Below, one piece after another: positions 1-5,725 of a stretch of DNA of 14,944 bases. The notes beneath the pieces were generated by a model. The model saw only the letters and a list, made by a program, of their open reading frames with translations, was not told the DNA's origin and made no database searches. Numbering within the stretch: position 1 is the first letter of the stretch; each line of letters starts with the position of its first letter. The stretch lies in NCBI GenBank assembly GCA_002427475.1, contig DIRG01000118.1, forward strand, positions 14,358-29,301, written 5' to 3'. Position numbers and translations under genes: made by a program. Source of the stretch: Mageeibacillus sp. UBA5442 (GTDB lineage Bacteria; Bacillota; Clostridia; Saccharofermentanales; DTU023).

Positions 1-812
1 TGGCCCAGCTTTTCACAGGCAGATCAGAGGATACAATAGAAAAGATGCAGGTGGAAGAATATTTCATGCTTTTGGATTCTGATGAAGCCAATTGGGACGA
101 AGAAGCTAAGGACCATGCCTTTATCCGCAATATCTTCCGCTTCGATGATATTAGCGTCTCCGATGTGATGACGCACCGCACAGATATAGTTGCGTTGCCA
201 CTGGATGCCAGTTTTGAGGAGACCCTGGAAGTAATCAAAGAAGAAAAATATACACGTGTGCCCATTTACGAAGATACTATCGACAGGATCGTGGGGATAT
301 TGCATGTTAAGGATCTTTTGTCCTTATTGAATGATGAGGAGCGCAAAAGTAAGTTTTCCTTGGCAAGTGAAATGCGTCAGCCGATCTTTACTCCGGAAAC
401 TCGTGTGGTTAAAGATCTCTTTTTTGAGATGCAGGGACAGCATGTACAGCTAGCGATAGTAATTGATGAGTACGGCGGCACGGCCGGCATTGTTACTCTG
501 GAAGATCTGATTGAGGAGATTCTGGGTGACATAGAAGACGAGTACGACGAAGAAGAACAGTTGCTACAAGTCCAAAGTCCCAACAGCTGGCTAATCTCAG
601 GTTGGTGCCCGCTGGAATTGCTGTCAAATGAGATTGGACAGGAGCTACCCGGAGATGATTATGATACGGTTTCCGGCTTTGTGATTGACCTTCTGGATCG
701 AATTCCGGAAGAAGGTGAACAGGTCGAGGCCACATACAACAACTTGACCTTTACAGTACTTTCCGTGGCTGACAATCGTATTGAGCAGCTGCGTTTGACA
801 ATAGAAAACTAA
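1..812 (+). CDS. HlyC/CorC-family CBS-domain protein, 5' end cut off by the window
   Basis: This is the C-terminal cytoplasmic part of a hemolysin C/CorC-type membrane protein, a family linked to divalent cation transport. The frame is open from base 3 through the first ATG at 45 to the window edge, so the true start and the usual N-terminal DUF21 membrane domain lie upstream. A CBS-domain pair is visible. CBS1 begins at VMTHRTD (bases 165-185) and ends near GILHVKDLL. CBS2 runs from about base 372 and contains IDEYGGTAGIVTLEDLIEEI (about 460-520), a hallmark of this family. A CorC_HlyC C-terminal domain follows (about 570-800), with the typical DDYDTVSGFV stretch. The stop codon TAA overlaps the next ATG by one base (TAATG), so the two genes are probably co-transcribed and coupled in translation. 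The family is secure. The transported ion, if there is one, cannot be read from the sequence. Confidence 0.9.
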   Translation, partial: AQLFTGRSEDTIEKMQVEEYFMLLDSDEANWDEEAKDHAFIRNIFRFDDISVSDVMTHRTDIVALPLDASFEETLEVIKEEKYTRVPIYEDTIDRIVGILHVKDLLSLLNDEERKSKFSLASEMRQPIFTPETRVVKDLFFEMQGQHVQLAIVIDEYGGTAGIVTLEDLIEEILGDIEDEYDEEEQLLQVQSPNSWLISGWCPLELLSNEIGQELPGDDYDTVSGFVIDLLDRIPEEGEQVEATYNNLTFTVLSVADNRIEQLRLTIEN

Positions 813-1492
813 TGGAGAAATGGATGACAAAGAACCCGAATCAGAAGAAGATTGAAGTTGAAGCTGTGCTTTTCGATATGGACGGCACACTAATTGACAC
901 AATTGGACTTATTGTTGCAGGACACGAATACACCTGGAAGGAACATACCGGAGCGGTGCCTCCTCGCGAGGACATACTTTCCAAGATCGGCAAGCCTCTT
1001 CAACAAGCCTATCCGGGCTGGGAAGAAGAGACTCCGGACATGCTTGTCACCTATCGCAACTGGTGCGCAGGCAAAACAGATACACACACCGGTCTTTACG
1101 TAGGTGTGGTTCCCATGTTGGAAGAATTGCAGAAGATGAACTTTCGACTGGGCTTGGTCACATCGCGCTTTCGTGTAGGCATAGATGACTGCATGCGGGT
1201 ATATGGTTTAGATGATTATTTTGAGATCCTTTTGGCACAGGAGGATTCTCACGGCCACAAACCGGGACCGGAACCCTTGCTGGCCGCAGCAGAACGCATG
1301 TCGATCACTGACATGTCCCGGATTTTATATGTTGGTGACAGTGTTCACGACGTGAAGAGTGCCCAGGCAGCGGGCTGCCTAAGTGCAGTCGTAGACTGGA
1401 CCAGCATGGATAAAGACGAATTGAGAGCCTTGCAGCCGGATCTGTGGATTTACAAGGCCAGTGATCTACCACTGTCATTATCACGGATTTGA
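812..1492 (+). CDS. HAD-superfamily phosphatase (PpaX/phosphoglycolate phosphatase-like)
   Basis: A soluble 226-residue hydrolase of the haloacid dehalogenase superfamily. All four HAD motifs are present: motif I FDMDGT with nucleophile D22 and acid/base D24; motif II VTSR (T117, S118); motif III K150 in HKPGPEP; motif IV GDSVHD with D176 and D180. A helical cap of about 75 residues between motifs I and II (about 32-105) indicates subfamily I, as in PpaX pyrophosphatase and Gph phosphoglycolate phosphatase. The substrate cannot be told from sequence alone. The first ATG (812) overlaps the preceding stop but has no Shine-Dalgarno site. A second in-frame ATG at 824 has GGAGA five bases upstream and would give a 222-residue protein. 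Both starts leave the catalytic domain intact, and translational coupling could favour the first. Neighbours give no pathway clue. Confidence 0.88.
   Translation: MEKWMTKNPNQKKIEVEAVLFDMDGTLIDTIGLIVAGHEYTWKEHTGAVPPREDILSKIGKPLQQAYPGWEEETPDMLVTYRNWCAGKTDTHTGLYVGVVPMLEELQKMNFRLGLVTSRFRVGIDDCMRVYGLDDYFEILLAQEDSHGHKPGPEPLLAAAERMSITDMSRILYVGDSVHDVKSAQAAGCLSAVVDWTSMDKDELRALQPDLWIYKASDLPLSLSRI
814..818 (+). promoter_or_regulatory. Possible ribosome binding site for the alternative HAD start at 824
   Basis: GGAGA lies five bases before the ATG at 824. No comparable site precedes the ATG at 812. It favours 824 as a real or additional start of the HAD phosphatase gene. Confidence 0.4.
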
Positions 1493-1530
1493 TTGTGTTT
1501 GATCGTTTTTCAATACATTTGTGATACACT

Positions 1531-1550
1531 CTTGTTTGTAGCTAAACAAG
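1531..1550 (+). other. Inverted repeat (hairpin 1) in the leader of the foldase gene
   Basis: CTTGTTT (1531-1537) and AAACAAG (1544-1550) are perfect complements around a 6-base loop. The stem can extend by three pairs (1528-1530 with 1552-1554) across a one-base bulge at 1551. It ends four bases before a second hairpin. It has no U tract of its own. It could be an operator or an RNA element; nothing further can be said. Confidence 0.45.
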
Positions 1551-1554
1551 CAGT

Positions 1555-1583
1555 CACTCAGGGGGATACTCTGAGTGGTTTTT
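1555..1583 (+). terminator. Putative intrinsic terminator or attenuator upstream of the foldase gene
   Basis: CACTCAG (1555-1561) pairs perfectly with CTGAGTG (1571-1577) around a 9-base loop, with two further G-U pairs possible at the base. Five T residues follow (1579-1583). It probably ends the upstream CBS/HAD transcript, which stops at 1492. It lies only about eight bases before the ribosome binding site of the next gene, so a promoter for that gene would have to lie upstream of, or overlap, the hairpin. That placement is also what an attenuator would show. No T-box or known riboswitch core was recognised. Confidence 0.55.
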
Positions 1584-1603
1584 CAATATAGGAAGGTTAA
1601 ATT

Positions 1604-3259
1604 ATGGCCAAAAAAACTACTGAACAAAGCGATTGGAAAGCTAAAGTCGAGCGAGCTGAACGTAAACAGCGACTGGCAAACCTTAAGGACAGTGCCGGGA
1701 AGAAAAAGAAGATCTCGACCAAGAGCATCGCTAGCCGCATTGTCACCATCGTCATAGTCGTGGCTCTGCTACTTGTAGCAGCTGTCTGGGCTATTGCACG
1801 CTTTGGTATCTTACAGAGACATTTGCCGGCAATAACGATCACTAACTCCGAGTTACCCGGAGCCAGCATGAAGATGAGTCCTGCGGACTTAAACGTCGAA
1901 TTCGGCAACTTAACCATGCAGGTGCAACTAGGCTATGCCTTTACAGATGAGGCTCAAGATGTCTTGGATCGTTCGTCTACAGGAGGGGAGCGTACTGTCA
2001 GAGATGATTTGACCGATATGCTCTTGGAACAGATGAAGACAACTTACGCCATGGTTCTGGCCATGAATAACGACGATACTTTTGTTCTCTCAGAAGAGAA
2101 GCAGACTGAGTTGGATGAAACCATTGATAGCTTTGAAAAGGATCTGGCTCGCGGTGCGCAAGAGCAAGGCGTCGGTGCCGGCGTAATTTTAAACAGTTAT
2201 TTTGGCCCGGGGGTTTCTTCTTCCCGCTATATGAACTTCGTGCGTCAATCTCTTCTCTTGCAGGAGTACAATCAGCATTTAGCTGACACGACCGAAGTAT
2301 CAGCCGCTGAGATTGAAGAGTACAAGGCAGAGAATGCTGCGGTACTCAAGAACTATGATTATTCCTACTACATGTTCAGATTGCCCGAAATCGAAGATGG
2401 CGAAGAAGATCGTACTGATGCCGAATATGATGCCGCCATGCTTGCATTGGCTGAAGATGCCAATGCCGCATTAGAACTTTACCGCAGTGGCGAGAAGGAA
2501 TTTGCCGAAGCCATGGCTGAGTACGAAGAGGACGAAAGCAGGGTTGAGACTCTCTTGGAAAACCCTGATAGCGTAAATCTCAAGCTTCAAGGAGATCGCC
2601 TGTCCGCCACCTATAAGGACTGGTTGATCGATGAAGAGCGCGAAGCCGGCGATACTACAGTTGTGGAGAGCGAAGGTTCAGTAATCGCACTGGCATTCCA
2701 TAGCGCAGAACTCGAAGAGTACAACGTGTACAGTGTCCGCCATATCTTGATTGATAATAGCGCCCTTGGTGATGATGCTACTGGAGATGATCTCGATGAG
2801 CGACTCGAAGCCCGCGCCAAAGAAATCTTGGCCGAGTTTGAAGCCGGAGAGAAGACTGAGGATGCCTTTGCTGAGTTGGCTAGCAAATATAGCAGCGATA
2901 TGGGCAGTGTTGAAAATGGCGGTCTCTACGAAGATGTTCCTTATGGCATGATGGTGTCAGCATTCCAGGATTGGAGTCTGGATGATGCACGCAAAGCAGG
3001 TGACACAGGCATCGTTAAGTCATCACACGGCCAGCATATAATGTATTTTGTCGGCTTAGGCGAGAGCAAGAGTATCGACAAGCGCGTTGAAACAACCCTT
3101 ATGACCAAGAAGATTACTGACTGGTCGGAGAGTCTAGTAGAAGGCGCAGAAATCGAAGTTCATGATTTGGGCATCGGCTTTGTAGGTAGAACGTCCTTCT
3201 TCCAATCCTTATTTGCCGGAGCGCCTGAGCCTGCTGAGACGCCAACGACTGAAGATTAG
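1604..3259 (+). CDS. Membrane-anchored parvulin-type peptidyl-prolyl isomerase (PrsA/SurA-like foldase)
   Basis: A 551-residue protein likely to help exported proteins fold outside the membrane. The N-terminus is strongly basic (KKKK at 33-36). One hydrophobic segment follows at about 46-65, with no lipobox cysteine, so an uncleaved signal anchor with the bulk of the protein outside is likely. A long, acidic, helix-rich SurA/PrsA-type region spans about 75-370. The rotamase domain is at about 375-483, with the family signatures VRHILI (378-383), SKYSSDMGS followed by NGG (427-440), and SSHGQHI (473-479). A C-terminal tail of about 65 residues follows, ending in a Pro/Thr/Glu-rich stretch. The start is supported by GGAAGG seven bases upstream. 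The protein is longer than Bacillus PrsA (about 290 residues), which is a lipoprotein. It appears to be transcribed alone, between a terminator-like hairpin and a clear terminator. The isomerase family is secure; clients are unknown. Confidence 0.87.
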   Translation: MAKKTTEQSDWKAKVERAERKQRLANLKDSAGKKKKISTKSIASRIVTIVIVVALLLVAAVWAIARFGILQRHLPAITITNSELPGASMKMSPADLNVEFGNLTMQVQLGYAFTDEAQDVLDRSSTGGERTVRDDLTDMLLEQMKTTYAMVLAMNNDDTFVLSEEKQTELDETIDSFEKDLARGAQEQGVGAGVILNSYFGPGVSSSRYMNFVRQSLLLQEYNQHLADTTEVSAAEIEEYKAENAAVLKNYDYSYYMFRLPEIEDGEEDRTDAEYDAAMLALAEDANAALELYRSGEKEFAEAMAEYEEDESRVETLLENPDSVNLKLQGDRLSATYKDWLIDEEREAGDTTVVESEGSVIALAFHSAELEEYNVYSVRHILIDNSALGDDATGDDLDERLEARAKEILAEFEAGEKTEDAFAELASKYSSDMGSVENGGLYEDVPYGMMVSAFQDWSLDDARKAGDTGIVKSSHGQHIMYFVGLGESKSIDKRVETTLMTKKITDWSESLVEGAEIEVHDLGIGFVGRTSFFQSLFAGAPEPAETPTTED

Positions 3260-3281
3260 ACTCAAAACAATTAAGCATTAT

Positions 3282-3314
3282 AAAAGGCCGGAATCGTGTG
3301 ATTTCGGCCTTTTT
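3282..3314. terminator. Bidirectional intrinsic terminator between convergent genes
   Basis: Bases 3282-3295 pair with 3300-3313 around a GTGT loop, with one G-U pair inside. The core GGCCG/CGGCC is flanked by an A run on the left and a T run of five on the right. On the plus strand it ends the foldase transcript, 23 bases after its stop. Read from the minus strand it lies about 20 bases after the gatD stop and again ends in T residues, so it can serve both genes. Confidence 0.88.
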
Positions 3315-3333
3315 CAATCTAAGTGATAATTTT

Positions 3334-4056
3334 TTATTTCTTTTTCTTCAGTACTTTCTTGTCGAAATGACGGCTGAGATCTTCGCGGCGCAGTTTCGCT
3401 GCCGCCATGAGATCGGCTTCGAAGGGAAGTTCTCCCTCATAAGCAAAAAGGCTGAACAACCATTTAGTGAATTCCGGATTGAGTATGAGGAAGGGCCCGG
3501 TCAGGCTGCTGGCGAAAAAATTCTTCTCAGCGATTCCTTCTGTCTGCACAGATGGGTTCATGCCGCTGCCGTTTTTGACTTCTATAAAGGGGTAGGCGGA
3601 GCTGTCTCCTTTGTGCGAGGTAAATTGCGAGCGATAGCCCATAAGTTCAAAGTCTCGGAAATCTCCGGTCACGATTTCGTTAATGCGGTCAAACTGATTG
3701 CAGTAGGTGTCGAAAGGATACAGGCCCAAGGCTTGGATTGTCCTTCCCTCCTCATGGATGATGTTTCTGCCCAGCAGATCTAGGGAATTGCCTGCAAAAA
3801 AGCCACACAATCCCTTGTCGATCTGGCTGCGGAACTGATCGGCATGAGGGCGCCAAAGTTCCAGCACTAGCTCTTGACTATGTTCAGTCATTCCCCCCAT
3901 GTAGACGAAATCGACGTCATTAGTGAAAAATTGAGGCAGCTCAGGATAATGAGTCCAGATGATTTCCTCATCCTTGAAGCATTCCCGCAACAGTTGCTGC
4001 GTGCCGTGTTCGCCTAGAAGATTGGCAATTTCCGGATAGATGATTTCAATACGCAT
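3334..4056 (-). CDS. gatD: GatD-like class I glutamine amidotransferase homologue lacking its catalytic residues
   Basis: In the known MurT-GatD complex, GatD hydrolyses glutamine and passes ammonia to MurT, which amidates D-glutamate in lipid II. This 240-residue protein has the family fold markers: an IIYPEIANLLGEHG start, the VYMGG strand-loop (51-55), a nucleophile-elbow region FFAGNSLDLLG (86-96), GYRSQF (140-145) and GPFLILNP (187-194). The elbow normally reads like CGGYQ. Here the position is Ala88, and the only nearby cysteine is Cys84, out of register. The histidine expected just before GP (YLHGP in typical members) is Thr186. Glutaminase activity is therefore doubtful. The reading frame is intact and ends in a lysine-rich tail (KKVLKKKK). 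The start lies two bases after the murT stop, so translation is probably coupled. The homology call is firm from context and motifs. The statement on activity is my alignment by eye. Confidence 0.8.
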   Translation of the reverse strand: MRIEIIYPEIANLLGEHGTQQLLRECFKDEEIIWTHYPELPQFFTNDVDFVYMGGMTEHSQELVLELWRPHADQFRSQIDKGLCGFFAGNSLDLLGRNIIHEEGRTIQALGLYPFDTYCNQFDRINEIVTGDFRDFELMGYRSQFTSHKGDSSAYPFIEVKNGSGMNPSVQTEGIAEKNFFASSLTGPFLILNPEFTKWLFSLFAYEGELPFEADLMAAAKLRREDLSRHFDKKVLKKKK

Positions 4057-4058
4057 CG

Positions 4059-5492
4059 CTAATTACCGTCCCATTCACGCTGCAGATCCTGAACAATTTT
4101 TCGCGAGATACTTTCCGAATAAAGCTCATAAAGAACAGCCACTGTCGCCGCTTTGTCGGGCAAGTGCAGTTGCTCAAAGCTGGCTTCCTTGTCACGCGTG
4201 GTGACGATTTTCGCTGCCGGAACTCCGGCCAGCAGCAAGGCCAGTCGAATGTCTTCTGAGCGCATGCCGGCGACGACTATTTGTTTGACCTCGTCCGAGT
4301 TCAGTAGGTCAAGGTCGGCATCAAAGATCCAGGCTACATTGTCTTCCGGGCTCATTTCCTTGAGGCTGGTGTCCACTAAGAGGACGATGTACTTATCTCC
4401 CGGACGCCTCATCATGGCATCCAAGACGCGGGTAACAGCGATCGGGTTTTTGCCCTTGGCCAGCATTCTGTAGATAGTGTGCGGACCCGCTGTGATGATT
4501 TCTTTGCGCGATTTCCCGATGGCGGCCTGCGAGAGAGCTTCTGCAATGCGCTCCGGCTGATAACCCAGCTCGGAAAAAAGGCTGATTGCTGCTAGGGAGT
4601 TATAGAGGTCCAACATGTTTTCTCCGACAAAGGGGAAGACTTGCTTGCTCTCATCGTTCTGCCAGCGCTGAGATTCGATCACAACCGCATCAGCCTCGGC
4701 CAGATCGTTAACGCTGATTTCTTGGCCCGGCTCTGAGCGCCGCTGCAAGACGGTCAGCTCATAGTCAGCGGGACCGTTACGCCAACCGCAATTATCGCAA
4801 TGGGCGCGGCCGATATGGTGATAACGGATAAAGTCATCTACCAACGGTTGGTAGCAGCTGGGGCAAAGAACGACGTCTCGAATCAGGTTTTTGTTAATTC
4901 TGGCTTCGTCGGGCAAGCGGGCAATAGAAAAGCTGACAGATTCATGCCCCGTGGCCAGATTGGAGGACAGCATGTCATCGGCGTTCAAGATCAGCTTGGT
5001 CTCGGCCGGTATATTGTCTTCTAAAATCCCGTAGATAAACTCAGCATGAGCGTTCCGCAGATACGATTCGCGAAAGAGGTTGCTGACTATGAGATAGTCG
5101 GGCTTTATATCAGGAAAAACGATGCGTGTTAAGCGTTCGTCGATTTCGAGGATAGCTAGGCTTTGTTTACGCTTGCCGAAAAAACTGCTAGCTTCCAGCA
5201 AAGTGGTGATAATACCTTCCTCGATATTACTTCCGTAAGCGTTGTGGGCGAAATCAAGTCCGAAATGTCTGGCTAGGTCTGCCAGTAAATTAGAGATGGT
5301 AGTTTTGCCGTTTGTACCGGTGATTCCGATGATTTTTTCCGGTTTTTCTAGACGAGCCAGGAAGTCGGGACAGAGGCGTTTGGCTAGCTGTCCTGGGAAG
5401 TGGGTCGCGTTTAAACCGACTAATTTCATGAAAAGCGTAGTCATTCGAACAACAAAAATTGTCATTAAGAAACGTATATTACGGTTCTTCAT
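4059..5492 (-). CDS. murT: MurT-like Mur ligase (lipid II isoglutaminyl synthase, ligase subunit)
   Basis: A 477-residue Mur-ligase-family enzyme. MurT activates the alpha-carboxylate of D-glutamate in lipid II with ATP for amidation, working with GatD at the cytoplasmic membrane face. Visible features are an N-terminal hydrophobic stretch (about 7-27); the ATP-binding P-loop GITGTNGKTT (56-65); the central-domain pattern LEIDE then SNLFRE (115-142); a four-cysteine zinc-ribbon insertion (C210, C213, C232, C235) typical of MurT; KNP (348-350); and a DUF1727-type C-terminal domain from about 340. WIFDAD (388-393) matches the WIWDVD of typical MurT, but the ADG-D stretch usually just before it is replaced by a longer, different sequence (about 374-386). 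The ATG at 5492 is the most upstream start, because an in-frame stop lies just before it. No good Shine-Dalgarno site is visible, only AAGG touching the ATG. It is divergent from rpoB. Confidence 0.88.
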   Translation of the reverse strand: MKNRNIRFLMTIFVVRMTTLFMKLVGLNATHFPGQLAKRLCPDFLARLEKPEKIIGITGTNGKTTISNLLADLARHFGLDFAHNAYGSNIEEGIITTLLEASSFFGKRKQSLAILEIDERLTRIVFPDIKPDYLIVSNLFRESYLRNAHAEFIYGILEDNIPAETKLILNADDMLSSNLATGHESVSFSIARLPDEARINKNLIRDVVLCPSCYQPLVDDFIRYHHIGRAHCDNCGWRNGPADYELTVLQRRSEPGQEISVNDLAEADAVVIESQRWQNDESKQVFPFVGENMLDLYNSLAAISLFSELGYQPERIAEALSQAAIGKSRKEIITAGPHTIYRMLAKGKNPIAVTRVLDAMMRRPGDKYIVLLVDTSLKEMSPEDNVAWIFDADLDLLNSDEVKQIVVAGMRSEDIRLALLLAGVPAAKIVTTRDKEASFEQLHLPDKAATVAVLYELYSESISRKIVQDLQREWDGN

Positions 5493-5531
5493 CCTTGATT
5501 AACTACTTTCTATACAAATTCGCAAAAGTGT

Positions 5532-5560
5532 TTGACGGGAACGCCCGAATGCGATAGACT
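5532..5560 (+). promoter_or_regulatory. Likely sigma-A-type promoter of rpoBC
   Basis: TTGACG (5532-5537) matches five of six consensus -35 bases. Seventeen bases later TAGACT (5555-5560) matches four of six -10 bases. Transcription would start near 5567, giving a leader of about 160 bases before rpoB. It suggests that rpoBC is driven by its own promoter and not by readthrough from ribosomal protein genes. Confidence 0.65.
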
Positions 5561-5582
5561 TATTTAATGTGTCAATAGACCC

Positions 5583-5600
5583 GTGCGACTTTTGTCGCGC
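5583..5600 (+). other. Hairpin in the rpoB leader
   Basis: GTGCGAC (5583-5589) can pair with GTCGCGC (5594-5600), seven pairs including one G-U, around a TTTT loop. It lies just downstream of the predicted transcription start, so it would sit near the 5' end of the rpoBC mRNA. It has no trailing U tract and is not a terminator. Confidence 0.45.
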
Positions 5601-5658
5601 AATCAAGCGCACTGATAAAGGCGCATTTGATAGGTCGATTATATCATGTAGAGAGATG

Positions 5659-5702
5659 CCGTCAAGACCGGTCCGCGACGGTTTCTCAATGGGATGACCG
5701 GT
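5659..5702 (+). other. Repeated palindromic GACCGGT elements in the rpoB leader
   Basis: CCGTC (5659-5663) pairs with GACGG (5677-5681). Inside the loop lies the 8-base palindrome GACCGGTC (5666-5673). GACCGGT recurs at 5696-5702, shortly before the ribosome binding site. Because both copies contain self-complementary ACCGGT, the leader could fold in alternative ways. The role is unknown. Confidence 0.4.
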
Positions 5703-5712
5703 ACAATCGTGT

Positions 5713-5718
5713 GAGGTG
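5713..5718 (+). promoter_or_regulatory. Ribosome binding site that fixes the rpoB start
   Basis: GAGGTG is fully complementary to the 16S rRNA 3' end and lies seven bases before the ATG at 5726. It decides that ATG over the in-frame TTG at 5627, whose extra 33 residues do not resemble any RpoB N-terminus. Confidence 0.85.
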
Positions 5719-5725
5719 GCTACTG

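Larger units (their letters stand above)
5493..5725. other. Divergent intergenic region between murT and rpoB
   Basis: This 233-base gap holds the rpoB promoter (5532-5560) and a leader of about 160 bases with several inverted repeats, listed separately. The minus strand has a perfect TTGACA (5575 to 5570) but no acceptable -10 at 16-18 bases, so I do not assign a murT promoter. TATAGA on the minus strand close to the murT start has no -35. I see no gene, tRNA or known riboswitch here. Confidence 0.6.

Noticed and set aside
3298..3783. Open frame of 161 codons on the plus strand opposite gatD
   Set aside because: It lies antisense to a clear GatD-family gene, starts inside the terminator hairpin, has no ribosome binding site, and its translation shows no recognisable motif.
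3334..4056. gatD as a pseudogene
   Set aside because: The catalytic residues are missing, but the frame is full length, coupled to murT, and keeps the other family motifs. A divergent functional protein is more likely.
5547..5575. murT promoter from the perfect TTGACA on the minus strand (5575 to 5570)
   Set aside because: At 16-18 base spacing the possible -10 sequences match TATAAT at too few positions. The hexamer may be chance in a region already used by the rpoB promoter.
5627..5725. N-terminal extension of rpoB from the TTG at 5627
   Set aside because: The 33 extra residues do not resemble RpoB, there is no Shine-Dalgarno site, and a strong GAGGTG site sits seven bases before the ATG at 5726.
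5561..5725. Known riboswitch or T-box in the rpoB leader
   Set aside because: No T-box core or other aptamer signature was recognised, and there is no terminator hairpin before rpoB.
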